From: Sipunculus nudus
Lineage: Eukaryota; Annelida; Sipuncula; Golfingiida; Sipunculidae
Length of the DNA: 64,000 nt
Direction of reading: 5' to 3'
Assembly: GCA_026874595.1 (NCBI GenBank)
Contig: CM049311.1
Location: 64,397,953 to 64,461,952 of the forward strand
The position numbers and the translations under genes are program-made. Shown in pieces: positions 12,219-26,700 of the stretch (its first letter is position 1; every line of letters starts with the position of its first letter). The notes under the pieces were generated by a model. The model did not search any database, was not told where the DNA came from, and saw only the letters and a program-made list of their open reading frames with translations.

Positions 12219-12840
12219 CTACACTTTTGTTAAATATATTCAACATATATCAAATATATTTCACATTTAATGTTCCTACAAAGGAAACTGCGCAACTTCT
12301 AATTTTCATTATCATATGTTTATATACATATATTCCACACTTAATGTTTCTACAAAGAATACTACAAAACTACAGATCTTCATTATTAAAAGTTGATACA
12401 TATCATTCTATTTACTAAACTTCTGTTTTTTTTTATAAGTAGTACTTTCACTGAAAAAAAAACAAAAACAAAGGCAAACTATTCCATTGTGTGACAAAGT
12501 CGGTTTACATCTTTCTCTTAGGGAAAGAGGAGGAAGTCAAGAGTGATTGCTGGCTTTTATCCAGGAGTGAAAATCAATCTCTGGTTTTTCACCCATGGTT
12601 TACCATGCGGGTAATCAAAGTCCTGAACTTGGGTCGATAGACAATCAAACACAACATCAAGATATAATATAGCACAATCTAGTACAACATCTAAAACTCT
12701 GTTGCATGATGCCCTGTGTTACGTAGATGCAAATGGATCTGCATCTTCCTTAAGAAAATATGGGATGCTTCTAACCCATACAAAAAACCAAAGAGGTTTC
12801 AGTACCCTTGAGTACTTTGTATGTTTAAGATGCAGAACAT

Positions 12841-14733
12841 TTATCTTCTTCTGAATTTTCTCCCTCCTCGATTTTTGCTTCTTTCCTGGGGCATGGCTCG
12901 ACCAGAACCAGACCTAGAAACAGATACATCCATAAGGGATGGGACTTCACCTCCCGAACCCATGGCAGAGACTGCTTGGAAAACCAACTGGAGATTATTC
13001 TCAAGCCCTCCATCGAGCAGGGTTCCTGCAAACTGTTGTGGCAGTCGATCAACCACACTCTGCATTGAGACAGCTCCTGAAGTAAGCTGTGTGATGAGAT
13101 CTGAAGGCAGGTTGTTAAGTGCCTCCATGGTCTCGTCATCAAGCTGCATGCACACTTCCATGGCTTGCTCGATCACAGAAGCATCCTCAATGCCAGTATT
13201 CTGCTGAATCTGTTTGACCAAACGCTCAGCCTCACTGTCCCTACTGACTTGCCCAGAAGTACCACTAGGCATTCTCCTACCGACATTAGCCGCCCCACCT
13301 GCAGCTGGCAGGTTTTTAATAGCTGAACCTGAAACAGGTCTGTTTGCCATCATACCAATACCATCAGCCCTTTGTACAGGGCGTTGTGCATCCTGCATTG
13401 GGACAAGAAGACTCTTTACTTCCTGTGATGGAACAAGAAGACTTTTTGGACCTGGACCAAGAATACCATCATCCATTCTGACTTGGGAAGTACCACCATA
13501 TCTTGCATCCCTGCCCATGCCCCCTTGGGTCACATCTGCCATATTCATTCCTCTTCCATAATCACCCCTCATCCCAACAATCCCTCTATCATAATCCAAT
13601 GCTCCAACATTCCCGGAAGGTCTCGCATTTCCACCAACATTCATACCAAGTCTATTGCCTGATATTATACCACCACCCTGCATACTATCTATCCTCCCCC
13701 CTTGCAAGTTGCTGCCCATCCCTCTGTCCAAGGTTAAACCTGCCGACATTCCCCTACCCATATTATTCATTCCACTTCCAACTCTGTTGTCATTCCCCAT
13801 TCCCATACTGTTCACTCCGCCTCCCATGTTGTTCATACCACTCCCCACACTTCTTCCCATATTATTTATCCCACCTCCCATGTTATTCATGTTACTTCCC
13901 ATATTATTTATCCCACCCGACATGTTCATCTGACCTCTCATGCTATCTGTCATGTTCATCCCACCAACTACACTGCCTCCCGTCGCCCTGTTCCTGTTTA
14001 CGTCCATCATGTTATCTATTCCAACTCCCATTCTTCTTTCCATTCCCATGTCACCCATCCGATTCATGCTGGTCATTCCTCTGTTTAGGTTTCCAGACAT
14101 GTCTCTGCTGACATCTCTCCTTTCGTCTAATATGCCAATACCGCTGGACTGCCCACTTCTAACTGGATTCATTCCACTACCCACATTACCCATGACACCT
14201 CTATAAACACTGGTGGTTGTGGAACCCCAGTTACCACCAATCATCTCAGCACCATCCCTATCCCTATTCATTACTCTTCCATCCATGTAATTTGGTCTTC
14301 CATGACCATAATCCATACCCATCATTGATCCACCCTGCATGGTATTTGACATGCTTGTCATGCCTGTACCGCCCATGCCACCTCTCACACTACTGGTTAT
14401 TCCAGTTGTGCCTCTCGCACTACTGGTTAATCCAGTTGTGCTAAACAAGCCAGATCTTCCCCCTTGCCACCGCTGATTTCTTCCACCACCTCTACTCTGA
14501 GCACTAAGCCTGTTTAGCCCGCTTTGGGTACCTGGCTTGTTTGGCCCACTTTGGCCACCTGACCTATTAGGTCCACTTTTGGCACCTGGCTTGTTCGCTC
14601 TGCCCCCAGAATTTGGTCTGGCACCAAAGCTTTGTTTACCACCAAGGTTTGCCTTCTTTGATGGACTTTCCTGGGTCAAATCTTTAACATCAGTGTTTGA
14701 AGGCCGCTTCCTTTGTGAAGAATCATCTTTCCC
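12841..14733 (-). CDS. Zinc-finger gene, terminal coding exon 8 (residues 726-1355)
   Basis: Acceptor TTTTTCCAG, phase 0, stop TAA at 12843-12841. It begins with a basic GKDDSSQRKRPSN stretch and Gly/Pro/Asn/Ser repeats (KPG, RSGGQSGPN), then a long Gly/Met/Asn/Arg region with recurrent NNMG and GGMN phrases (about residues 830-1145), then a predicted helical segment (about 1225-1325) and a basic RGGRKFRRR end. Pro/Leu/Ser-rich ORFs on the plus strand across 13214-14444 are antisense shadows of the Gly/Met region. Confidence 0.9.
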   Translation of the reverse strand, partial: GKDDSSQRKRPSNTDVKDLTQESPSKKANLGGKQSFGARPNSGGRANKPGAKSGPNRSGGQSGPNKPGTQSGLNRLSAQSRGGGRNQRWQGGRSGLFSTTGLTSSARGTTGITSSVRGGMGGTGMTSMSNTMQGGSMMGMDYGHGRPNYMDGRVMNRDRDGAEMIGGNWGSTTTSVYRGVMGNVGSGMNPVRSGQSSGIGILDERRDVSRDMSGNLNRGMTSMNRMGDMGMERRMGVGIDNMMDVNRNRATGGSVVGGMNMTDSMRGQMNMSGGINNMGSNMNNMGGGINNMGRSVGSGMNNMGGGVNSMGMGNDNRVGSGMNNMGRGMSAGLTLDRGMGSNLQGGRIDSMQGGGIISGNRLGMNVGGNARPSGNVGALDYDRGIVGMRGDYGRGMNMADVTQGGMGRDARYGGTSQVRMDDGILGPGPKSLLVPSQEVKSLLVPMQDAQRPVQRADGIGMMANRPVSGSAIKNLPAAGGAANVGRRMPSGTSGQVSRDSEAERLVKQIQQNTGIEDASVIEQAMEVCMQLDDETMEALNNLPSDLITQLTSGAVSMQSVVDRLPQQFAGTLLDGGLENNLQLVFQAVSAMGSGGEVPSLMDVSVSRSGSGRAMPQERSKNRGGRKFRRR

Positions 14734-17700
14734 CTGGAAAAATTATAGTGTTTGTGTGAAATCAGTTTAATATGAAAAGGGAAAACTGTATTACTTTCAC
14801 TAAAACAATGCTGCATAAAAGGAATCATGCTGACAGCCATGGACCTTCTATAAAGAAATGTTTTCTGCAAAAGGACTGTTGTGAAACTGCTTACCTCAAG
14901 GCGATTAGATATACCTGGATGTCATATAACCTCAGGAATGAGCACTGTAAGAGGGAAAGCTGTGACAGAGGGGTTGACACCTCTGGGGGTCTAATTGAAA
15001 AAGGGATGAAGCTAATAATTGTATAAACCTTGAATAAAGGCAAATCAAGGAAGAATATTCAACAGAATTGGATAAATGGGGTCTTGTCTTAATCTAGTTA
15101 AAAGCTTTAAGTGAACTTGCAGTCAAATTAAAGGGTTCATCATGAAAGGTCCAACCATACTTCAAATTCTGTATTGATGCAAAAGAGATTTTTTCTACAA
15201 GCAGTCAAAGACACTGTTTGTGACTGCAAAACAGATGCTGATTCCTGTTAAGATTACAACAGATTTCAATGAGATGAGAAATTCGACCAGGATGTGTCTA
15301 ATATGTTTCAGAAGATTGAGTTGATGCAAAGCAGCAAATGCAATGCTGCATCTAATGAAAAAGAGACACTTGAAACTGAAAGGCACTGTTGCCATTGCCC
15401 ATAGTTCTGCTGACTGAGCCCTTGCTACTTCAAAGTAAGGATTTTTACAATGAAAATAACCTTTATTTCCGTACTTTTTTTAACTGAATTTGTTTATTAA
15501 AAATCTTCACACCCAAAGTGATACAAACTTTTTGGGAGTGTAGGAGTATATACAACAAATACAAGTTGTACCACTGAGTCGATCCATTAGGGATATCAGT
15601 CCCCATCACACGTGATTTGCATTTCATATATAATTCCATACCAACAAAGTTCATAGTGGTTGGCAGGGTTTACACAAAGGAAAGATATTAGCTGTATATC
15701 AGATCAATGCCTTAGGGCAGCTACATGGAGAGATCTTTGTGCAATTCTCTACAAGGTATGCATGTGTACACTTAATAAGGGTTCTGTCAAAAGTGCCTGA
15801 CTGTCAAACCTATAAACAACACGGTTCAACATGGAGATGACAAATACAAAAGCAATGATTTTATCTCATGAACTTGTGCAGTCAGTGTGAAACTAGTTGT
15901 CATGATATACTTGTAAATTTCCAACTGCCCTAAAATGACCAAATACAAAAATCTAAATAGACTGTGAGTAACTGTGGATCTATCTGGTTAACAAGATAAC
16001 CAGATTAAATGGAGATCATATTCCAGTAAATCCACCCATGAAGGACCAACGAGCAAGGCAGAGTGAAACCTAATGTGGTCCTCATAGATTTTCCCAAGTT
16101 ATAAATTGTGGACATGATCATTTTTGACCTGTCAGAACACAATGGGCCACTGAAAGCACATGACTCTGTTGTATTTGCATCATTAATTAACATGTTCTCC
16201 TTTGGAACCTGTTTGTCTGACTGCCAAAGGGCATGATAATTTGGAAAACTATGCTCTTTTCCTTTTGATCTTATAGATGCAACTTATCTACCTAATTCAT
16301 CTGACAATATGACTGTGAGCAATTTCTCTACATTCCCTCAAATGCTGTCACAAATGTTATTCCAGAGAATAAGCATTTCCATTTTACTGTTTTAGCAGGC
16401 TGGAGTGGCCTTTGAGGACAGCATGAGAACAGCAAATACAGGATATTTCATTAAGGAATTGTGAGGAAACATTGCATAAATATTAAGTGTCCAAAGTATG
16501 AATAGACACCTGTCCAAATCTAAGTATGACTGTATTTCAAAGCATGCATCACAGGGGAGATATAAAAAGTAATGACATTTGTGAATTCACATAATGTAAC
16601 ATGCTTATCCGAAAATATGAACTGTGAAGTCAGCTTCAAAGGACTGCCATACTGAGAGAATTATACTTAAGTGACAGACAAAAGCCACTGTTTGAGGCAC
16701 AGCACTCTTACCATTAAACGCTAAAAAGCAACTAAGCAAATTAATGCTGCATTTAAATGTGGCGTTTCCATGTCCAACTTTAGGGTACAGTCAGCTAATG
16801 TTCTATGAAGAAAAACTGTCATTTTTAGAAGCAGAGTCATTGTTCACTCTGGATATATAAAGTCTCTCACATCAATAGCAGAATTTGTCACACTTATCTC
16901 TAGTGCATGAAATCTACTTGTGTGATGCAAACATGGATGGGCATAGTCAAGGGAGAGAGGTGACACAGTTTTGTGCAGGCATCTTTTGTATAATGCACCA
17001 TATATCCAGTGTAAAACAACCAAAGATAATTCGGCATGCTGCTGAGCAATGCCAGAAATCTAATAATGTTAAGGTAGAGCACAAATCAAATAAAATTAAT
17101 TATTCTGTGTCATATGTACAATTTAGGTGAATGCAAAGTCAGAAGAACCTTCAATGATACTGGGAGGCTCAGAAGGGAGTACAGTTTTTAAATACGAGAT
17201 CTGAAGACAACAACTACACCAGTCTGTGAGAAATAACGCTGGTCTGGTAGAACAATGGTAGTTCTGTTGACTGACTGGTGAACAATGTCAATCATGCTGC
17301 CTCCTCAAACCCTGTTTACCAACATATACCTAATAATGGTAGAGTACTAGGGGAGAGAGCCTTAAAAAGCTTTATGAAAAAAAAAAAGATGTAAAAGCTT
17401 AATTGGCTCAAAAGTATTGGCAGTCTTGCTGCCGGTTCCCCAATAGAAGTGTATGATACTGCAGACCTGAATTTGTACCTCGTCTGCTCTAGAAAAAGAT
17501 GAGCAGCCGGTCAGGCAAACATGGTGTAAACAGCATTGGCTCAAGTGAACAGGCACTTTACTCCTGCTTTACTCTACTGGACAATTTTACAGATAAAAAT
17601 TCATTATGCCTTTGCTCTATATGGTATGGAAGTGTACTGCCACAGCAGATAAGGACCAAGTAATACAGTCTCTCTACATAGCAATGGTCAATTAACAGAT

Positions 17701-20700
17701 GATGTTGTTCTCAATGTTTCCCAAATGTGAAGGTCCAATATCAATGGTTGTAGTCTTTCATGGCTGCTAACAGCATATAAAGATCCATAAATCATTCACA
17801 AATCTGTTCAAACATATATATACCCAAGCATTATTCATTCATAATTCCAACCCTGCAAATGTTCCACTTTACCAGATCTTGGTGTTTTTCTATGGCTGAG
17901 GTTTTAGCCATAAAATGTCTACTGACGGTAGATAAGGTTCAGCTGTGGCACTGCATAAACAAGACTGACAGTAAGAGAGTTTCTCCTTAACACAGCCATA
18001 AGCAGCTGAAATTAAAGATCAGAACACATAACCCAAAGTGCCACATGCAATCTACGCACATCAGTTTTTGAAGCTCTTTCAGGGTTATCTTTCAAATCAT
18101 CCTGTAGCCTGGGTTAAAGTTTAACACCCATTTCTTATGAACACTTCAAACCAATACTCCCTTCTGAATACCTCTTGACGGATTTGTCATTACTTTGGTT
18201 GCAGAAAATACAAGGAGGACCAGTTTCATGACTGGGTACTAATTATGATAGATGTGTATTATGTATAGATGTCAATATACCAACCTTTCCATTTAGGCTT
18301 TGTTTGACAGGTTTTTTCTCCTCAACAGAGCTGCTTTTGCCCTTAGACCGATCCTCCTGAGAGGTATCACTCTTCTTCTCGGATGGTCCAGGGGATTTCT
18401 GCTCTGTGTCAGACTTTTTAACATCTGCTGCAGATGAGGATGATTTTCCCTCTGATACCTCCTCTTTTTTCTCAGGCTTCATTTCCTCTTTATCCTTTTC
18501 ATCTTTCCCTTTTTTCAGCTTATTCAGAAGGGAACTGATGGTATCCTCATCTGCTGCTCCGAGGACATCTAACAGAGCTGTGGCCAGAGCCAGCTTTTTG
18601 TCTTCTGGTGTCTTTGTCTCAGACTTAGTAACATCCTACAAGCAGCAAAGGCAAGGCTCATATGCAAACACTAAAAATAAGATTCAAATCAACGGTTTAC
18701 CTTGCACAATATCTTGTTTTTGGATTTTTTTATATTGCAGAAACAGTCCATTGCAGCCATTTGGAACAGGAGGTACCCTTAAAGTACAGGCTTTTTTTAG
18801 TTTGGGGGATGTACAAGCACCTCTGTTCAAGAATAGACTAAAAAGATTGCTTGGCAGAACAAGCAAAGTGAAAAATGCCATGATCATACAAATGTAAAGG
18901 ACTTTTCAAATGTATCTTCCAATTAAAACCTCCCTATGTTAATGTTCACATGCCTTTTGTCAACTGAAACATTCTATGAATGACTGAGAAGGAAGGTTTC
19001 CTTGGAATGAGAGCAATTAGATTGACTTCACTCACCCCGATATATATAGCACATACTGAGAAAGAACCATGACCATAAAGATCCATTTTAAGTGACCACA
19101 TAAGGCAAACTGATTAAGAGCTATATACAATGCCTACAGGCCTAATGCAAACCTGTGTAAGGGGATATACATCAGGTATAATGCTTCTATGATTAACCTG
19201 TTTGACTAAAATTTGAAAAGTAATTGATTTATTTTCAATTACATGTGTGACATGCACTTGTTTAATGCATGTACTTAATATCTGAAAGACTCTCAAGTTC
19301 AAGCACCAATTACACAAATGTCACCCCTGAAATACAGGCATGGATGTACACAACAAAAAATGATTATGGTTTCCGCCACCAGTCTTGTGTATGAGATAGT
19401 CATCGAAGATGTATGGACATGTTAAATTTCAGGCAGAAAGTCCATACCTCTCTTTGAGCTATATGCACAGATGTATGAAACCTAAAACAATTGTAAGTGG
19501 TGCCACAAATCTTGTAAATGACAAAGCTATCCGAAATGTATTAATATGCCCAATTTCTAGGTGACATGTCAAATCTCTCATAAGAAATAAGCAGGGATAT
19601 ACACTGCAAAATTGTTGGTAGGTGGCAACACCGGTCTTGTATATGACGAAGCTATCCATAACGTAGAGATATGCACAATTTCAGGATAAATGAAATCCCT
19701 CCTGAGAATTAAGAAGGGACATACAGTATGCAAAAATCACTGCATGTGGTGACACCAGTCTTGTGTATAAAAAAGCCATCAAAGATGCATGGACATATCA
19801 TAATGTCAGCCAATGCATCAAACTTCCCTTGAGTCAGGTGCACTGGTCTGGCCAAGCTCAGATGAGGCAGGCAGCTGCCCTTAGAGAACCAGAACAAATT
19901 GCTAGCTGCAGCTACTGCACTGAATGAACTATCGACTTGCACCTGGCTACACTGAGTGAACTCTTGACCTGTTGCCTAATCTAATAAGGTTGGCAGTCTT
20001 CCAAACTATAAATATATCCAGACTGACCTTTAGCCTGTTGCTAAATCTGAAATAGTTGTTGTCTGCCAAGCTATTTATAGATACAGACATTATCTTGGCC
20101 TGTTGGTAAATCTGTTCACACATACTGAAAGACTTTGGCTACAATACTATTTATTAAGCTGACATATTCTTAAGATTTGTTTTATCAAAATGTTAAGAAC
20201 AATGAAAAATGCAGTCCTTTCATTGTTAAAGGTCCAATAATTCAGCCAAAAATCATTTAAGTAAACTTGAACTAAGGCCTCCTAAGAACCATATTTGTGC
20301 ATAAAGAAGTTGAAACAACAGTTTAGCAGAAGAAGACTTTTGCAGCCCTCAGTTTAAAATAGATTTACTAATGGCCATAAGATCAGCTTCAGCTTTCTAT
20401 GACTCTGCAAAAAAAATCAATAAACCAAGGATATTCTCCTACAACTGAAAGAACCCTACCCTAGGATGATTCTTGTGAAAAATTAAATGATTCAGCTTAT
20501 CAATTTCATCATAAAACTTTTCAAGCTGAAAGATGCTAAAATTATGACATTTTTGCCTGTAAAAAACAGGTTGATGTAGGTGGCGCCACAAAAACTGCAA
20601 TTTCAAAAATGAGTCATGTGAACAACATTTGCACAAAACTTGGTGATACCAGCTCCTGTCGTTTCTGAGATAGTATGGGTAAAAATTCAGACAACTGACA

Positions 20701-23700
20701 ATGCCAAACCATCACATAAGCTTACAGGTTCACTAATAATGACTCAACGACCATGTATCTGAGTTAAAATTCTTTTAACTTGGCCAAAATTCATCGAACC
20801 AAAACCATATGAACAGACTTGAGAGGGCTCTTCTCTAGGATCATTTCTGTGAAATACTGAACAATTCAGCTGAATGATTTCAGAGAAGAAGATGCTCAAA
20901 GGATTTTTTGGCTTTTTCCCGGTAAAATGCAAGTTAATGCAGATGGCACCTCAAAAAGCTCAATACCACATATGATATGACAGATTTTTGCATTAATTTT
21001 TATGATGCTAGCTGCTGCTATTCCTGAGAAATTATGGGTTAATGTACCAATGACCAATTACCCTGTACAAAAAAGGTTGATGCAGGTGGCGCCACCAATA
21101 CCTCAATTTCAAATATGTGAAGGACATTTGCATAAAATTTGGTGATGATAGCCACAGCCATTTCTGATATTGTAATTTTAGTATCCTTTTTTGGCTAAAT
21201 GACTGTTCAGCTTCCTGTAACTGGGTCAAAATTCATCAAACTGGAACCATTCTATTAAAATTGAGAGTGATTGATTCAGTGATCATTTCTGTGAAATATT
21301 GAACAATTTGGCTGGACAGTGTCCGAGAAGAAGTTTTTTAAACGTGTTTGAGAGTTTTCCCAATAAAATCTCCATAAATGCAGATAGCAAAAGATGGCAA
21401 AATCCTAAAGAGATTTTCAGATGACTGATTATTTGCATAAAATTCGGTGATGCTAGCTCCTGCCATTTTTGAGATAGTATGGGTAAAAATACAGACGACT
21501 GATATACCACACCATCGCATAAGCTCACAGGTTTGCTAATAATGCTTAATGACCATGTGCAGTTCTTCTTGAAACAGATAAAAGTTTTGAATGATAACAG
21601 GCATGCCAGCATTTTCAAGAATAGTCTTCTGATGTAAAAAAAAAACGGTAAATGATAATGTGTTTCTCATTGAGCAAAGATGTGGTAATGTTGTGATCCT
21701 TTCCATGCAGTTCTGAAATGTGAAAAGAGAGCTGGCAGAGAACTGAAGTCCCTTGACATTTTTTCCATTCTGTCACAAAAAATGAAATTTGAACAGCAAA
21801 ACAGCCTTGTCTTCATTTGCCAAGACACTCATTTTATCAATTCTCCTATGGTCTCAAAGTATCAATTCAAGACCTGAATGGTATTTCAAAAGATATTTGT
21901 AAATTTTCTAATATACACAACTTTGAATAACACATCACTGCCCATCTATAGCCTCAGATGAGAAGTCACCTACAGATGTCTTAAGAACTCTCCTTGTGTG
22001 TGTGGCTTATACCCCTCAGAAACAAACCAGACTACAATAGGAGATTGTGTACTTCCATGTATGATTAATAAATGCAAAATCACCTCCACTAAAAAACTCT
22101 TTCTAGTCTTAATGGCTACATATGTAAACCATGTCAGCTCTGTTGCAGTCCTGTGGAAAGTTCATGTGGGTCATATCAGTGATAGAAACAAAACCAAATG
22201 GTCATCTTGAGATAGCACACCCAATTTGATGTTGGGTTTTAAAAAAGATCATATCTCAAATCTCATCACTAAATCTTGGATCAATACCAAATTGTCTTAA
22301 AACTACTGAATCCACAACAAGAAAGGAATGACAGCAGTCACCTCTCACCTGCAAAAGGCATAGATGTACAAACACAAAAGAATCTGCAAAATCTCCTGCG
22401 TCAGGATCAGAATTTTTATTTCCATCAGATGCTACTGGTTTTTCCAATCAATGAAATCCACTTCTCCACAAATTACCAGAAGACATGTTTTTAGTGTCTT
22501 AAAGAACAAGGAGAACAGGCCTGGGTGCAAATTGAACCTCCTCAGGCTTTGTTGTGAGGGATAACAAGAGAATGCCTGTGGTGTTTGAAGGGGTCAGCTG
22601 CACAGCCTGGGCCAGAAAGATGATCAGCCATGGCTCTTACTGGATAAGATGCTACAATGCTCCAAAAATCAGTTTGATACTTGAGGTTACAACTACAATA
22701 CTTACATTTTACTCAATTTTAACTCTGTATTCTTCCATTTTCAGGGATTTTGATTCTCAAGAAGGAATTAATCAATGATGGCAATGGATGATAAATGGTA
22801 TGAACAGAGAATTGTTCATATATTGCTGTTTTGAAGGACATATCCCATCAGCAAACAAAAGAACATCCAAAAATGGCGTCAAGATATACAGCTCCCAGTG
22901 TTTCACTGATGAGGGCACAACTTGACACCTTTAGCTTGAAGAGACAGGTGAACAGGCTACTTTCAAAGACATTTCCCACATCATAACCCACTGGTGGCAG
23001 ATAAAGTTAAGCAATGATTATGAAATATTGTGCAGCATTAGAAACATCATAATGATTACGCTTACAAATATTAATAAAACAGACAAAACAGGCCATAATC
23101 AAGTCCTGTACAGGTCTTTGCCACTGTAAACTAACTGACTCCTTGTTTTCAAATGCCATTCCATCTTTAAACCCAACAAAGCAAATGTCTGTGTGGTGGG
23201 AGTGCTCTAAAATGAAAAATTTTCTCATTTGGAAACTTGTGAATGAGTTAAATCATGTTTGTGGTCAGAAGTTGTGAGTAATAACCCATAAGGAAATAAA
23301 TTGCAGAAGTGAAGTGTGTCAACATTCCAGCCCACCATTGCATTAGACTACAGGTGGATTTGAAGCATGCATAAACCTGTGGATCAGAGCTTGACACCTG
23401 GGCTTTTTTTCTATCTCTCTAGAACTGAGAAATGAAAAGGGGTCAAATGACATCTGGCCAGGGATCTGCAATGGGCATTGCTAATTCAGGGATCCTAACA
23501 TTTCATGACAACAAAATTCCACAAAATTTCCCCCAGTTTTCTGTAACGACTTCCAGGATACTTATTTTTTACCTATTACTCCATGACACATCTTCACATT
23601 GTTAAAAGTGAACAGCGATTGGAGTGTGCATGCTGAATGCAGTGCACATGTTACCTGGTATATACCAATACTGTAAAACAGATTTTTAATGGCCTACCAT

Positions 23701-26700
23701 CCAGCTGATACAAATTATTACAAACTGACTATTTCCTCTCTGGGTCATTCTGGTTCAGACTTTTCCCTGTTTTCAGTCATTTTCCTTTCTGTTCTATGAC
23801 TAGATTAAAGGGAAGCTCATTTCTCAGGTTTTCCTGATGCCTGGGAGCCCTGTTTTTTAAAGTTTGGTCTATGACAACAAAGGCTATTCTTTGTCTGACC
23901 ATCCTTTTTGTCCTGTACAGAGGAAAAGCATTTTATTCAGAACTAAGAATGCCCCTTGGGTAACAGCTTGTTCATATGGAATTGTATGTATAACATTTAT
24001 AAGTTTACAAGTATCAGGTGACTGATTAGACCTAGAGAATTTTTGCGTCTCCAATTTTAAGGCTGAAAATAGGAGCTCATACCAAGCATGAAAATGAATC
24101 CAACTGTAACATTTGTGAATAAAATTACAAGTATCAAGTGCTCAGAAGTCTCAAATTTGTCAAACTGACCATGGGAAATATACAAAGGTTAATTGAGTTC
24201 ATCGGCTTACTGAACAACCATCTTTGAAAAACTCAATATTAATATGATTCAACTTGTCTTGGTACAGATAGGTATGAACAAAGATACAGCCACCTCAGAC
24301 CTACAAAACAATGTCATTCCTTGTTGGTACAAACAAAGTGTAATTACAAGCAAGTCAGCTGGTCTGTTTTCAGTCCATTGGCCTGTTGTTAGAATCATAT
24401 AGGGGATCTGTTGTTAGACAGTTAGGTCCAAACATGGATGAGTCCATAGGTCATGTTGTAAGACCCAAACAAAGTGAAGTCTATGGGTATGTTGCTGTAC
24501 CCAAAATATAAAAATTAATTAAATTTAAAATAGGCGTGTCTGGTGGCCCCTTTTAAGATCATAACAAAGTTGAGTCTATGGGTCTGTTGTTGACCCGAAC
24601 ACAGAGGAAGCTATGGGTAAAACGGAGGGATTCTATTGGCCTGTTGTTCAAGCCTTATGTATTTTAGTCTCTTAGACTGCTGTCAGACCTATAGTATAGC
24701 CCACCTTGTGGCATTTACTGGGCAAGTGAACCGCTATCTCTTAAAAGCTTCATAATTACATGTTTCTACTTGTCTTGGTGCAGACAGGAATGGACAAAGG
24801 TCTCATGAAAATTCTCCAGCACTGTACCCCCCCCCCCCCCCCTCTCCGATGAATCAGGAAGTCCAAAATGGTAGACATCATTCAGCCATGGACCTAATGA
24901 TTTCATATGATTTCAGAACTGCTGCAGACTCTCAATTCAGTGTAATAGGTAATACCATGAATTGATTTCCCTCAACATAAGATCTGAGACAAGGACTAGT
25001 TAAATCGTAGATACAAAAGAGGGAACTGTGGTAGCAGTTTCTTGAGAAAAGCTCCATCAATTAATCGGACACATGTAGGCAGAGATTTTGTGGCTATGAA
25101 CACAGTGTTGTACATGCAGATGTCATAGCTGCCTACATATTCCAAATTGAGCACTATACAACACATCAATTTTCTCATGTGTTAACTTTGTGAAACAACA
25201 CTCCATTTCATGGAAAAAGCATCTTCTTGCTGGTATGGCCACTGAGCTATATGTGACATAAGAACCTTCATTAGAGTTCATGTTTGGTGCTGCAAGGAAT
25301 ATTGTATGTATACAATGTTCCAATGTGTTAACATACAGAAACAGACCAAGGATTCTTAAATAATGGGCATAACAAAGTAGTATGCCAGACAACTTTTTAG
25401 ACTTGTGATCTCATGACAATTCCTGATGTTTTGGAAATTTGATCAATTAAGTGTTATAGTTGAGATGTTTAAGAAACCATATAAAATGGCTGACCAGCCC
25501 TTTCAATAGAATCAAAGTGAATATATCAATACCTGCAGGTGTATCTACAGCTTTATCTTTAGCCCAACAACATAAATGGCTTTTGTCAAACTCAGAAATG
25601 GCAACCTCTATGAGACAATCCAGAATATGATTTTTAGTATATGAATATCCCCAAGGTAAAAAAAGAATTAATATTGTGTCGTGTAACAACTGTCATGTCT
25701 ATGCAATTGAGATAAGTAGAAAATTCATCTACTTTTTTTTATCAATACAACTTGTATATACCCATCAATCAGGTTTCACAATCCATTCCCTGTTAATCCC
25801 ATGCAGGGAAAACTAAGAAAATCCTTCCCGAGTAAAAAGTACCAGAGACATTTATGGCTCATACCTGAACAATCAAGAAAAGACTACATCCACTGAACAT
25901 CAAAATGTGGAGATGTGCATCATTTGCAGATTTATCAACAGTTCAGGCCACGAATATGGACCTGTACCAAAGAAATCAAATAATCAAAAACAGAAATCTG
26001 GTGTTTTGATGCTAAGCTGTGCACAGGCAAGTATTCAAATAAAAGACTTAGTATACCATATATCGAAAGCCAAAAATATATTCCATACATCAATGGGGAT
26101 CAAAATAATAGTATTGTAGAAATCTAGTGGCATACTGTTATACCTACACAACGATGAGTCAACTGGTCTGTTGTCAAACCAAACACAGGACAGTCTAGTG
26201 GCCTGCAGTTGATACACATGAGTCATAAGGTCGATAGTTAGACCTGAATATGGAGGAGTCAACCTAACATAAGAAAACCAATCAGTCCGCTGCTATACCC
26301 GTACACAGTTAAGCCTATTCATCTGTAGTCAAACTCCAACATAGGTGATACACTGGTCTATTGTTTAAACAAAAAAGGTGTCTTTGGGTCTGTTGCTTGA
26401 CCCCAATAAAAAGGAGTTTATTGGTCTGTTGTTTGACCCCAATAATGAGGAGTTTATGGGTCCATTATATATAGAGACCAACATAGAGGAATTCTATGGG
26501 TCTGTTGTTAGACCCCAATATAGAGGAGTATTTGGGTCTGTTGTTTGACCCCAACACAGAGGAGACTATGGGTTTGTTGCATGACCCAGCATAAAGGAGT
26601 CTTTGCAACTGTTGTTTAATCCCAACAAAGAGGAGTCTTTGTAACTGTTGTTTAATCCCAAAAAAGAGGAGTCTTTGTAACTGTTGTTTAATCCCAACAA

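Noticed and set aside
13214-14444. Plus-strand ORFs up to 202 residues, Pro/Leu/Ser/His-rich
   Set aside because: Antisense of the Gly/Met/Asn-rich region of coding exon 8. The minus frame is part of a phase-consistent eight-exon gene.
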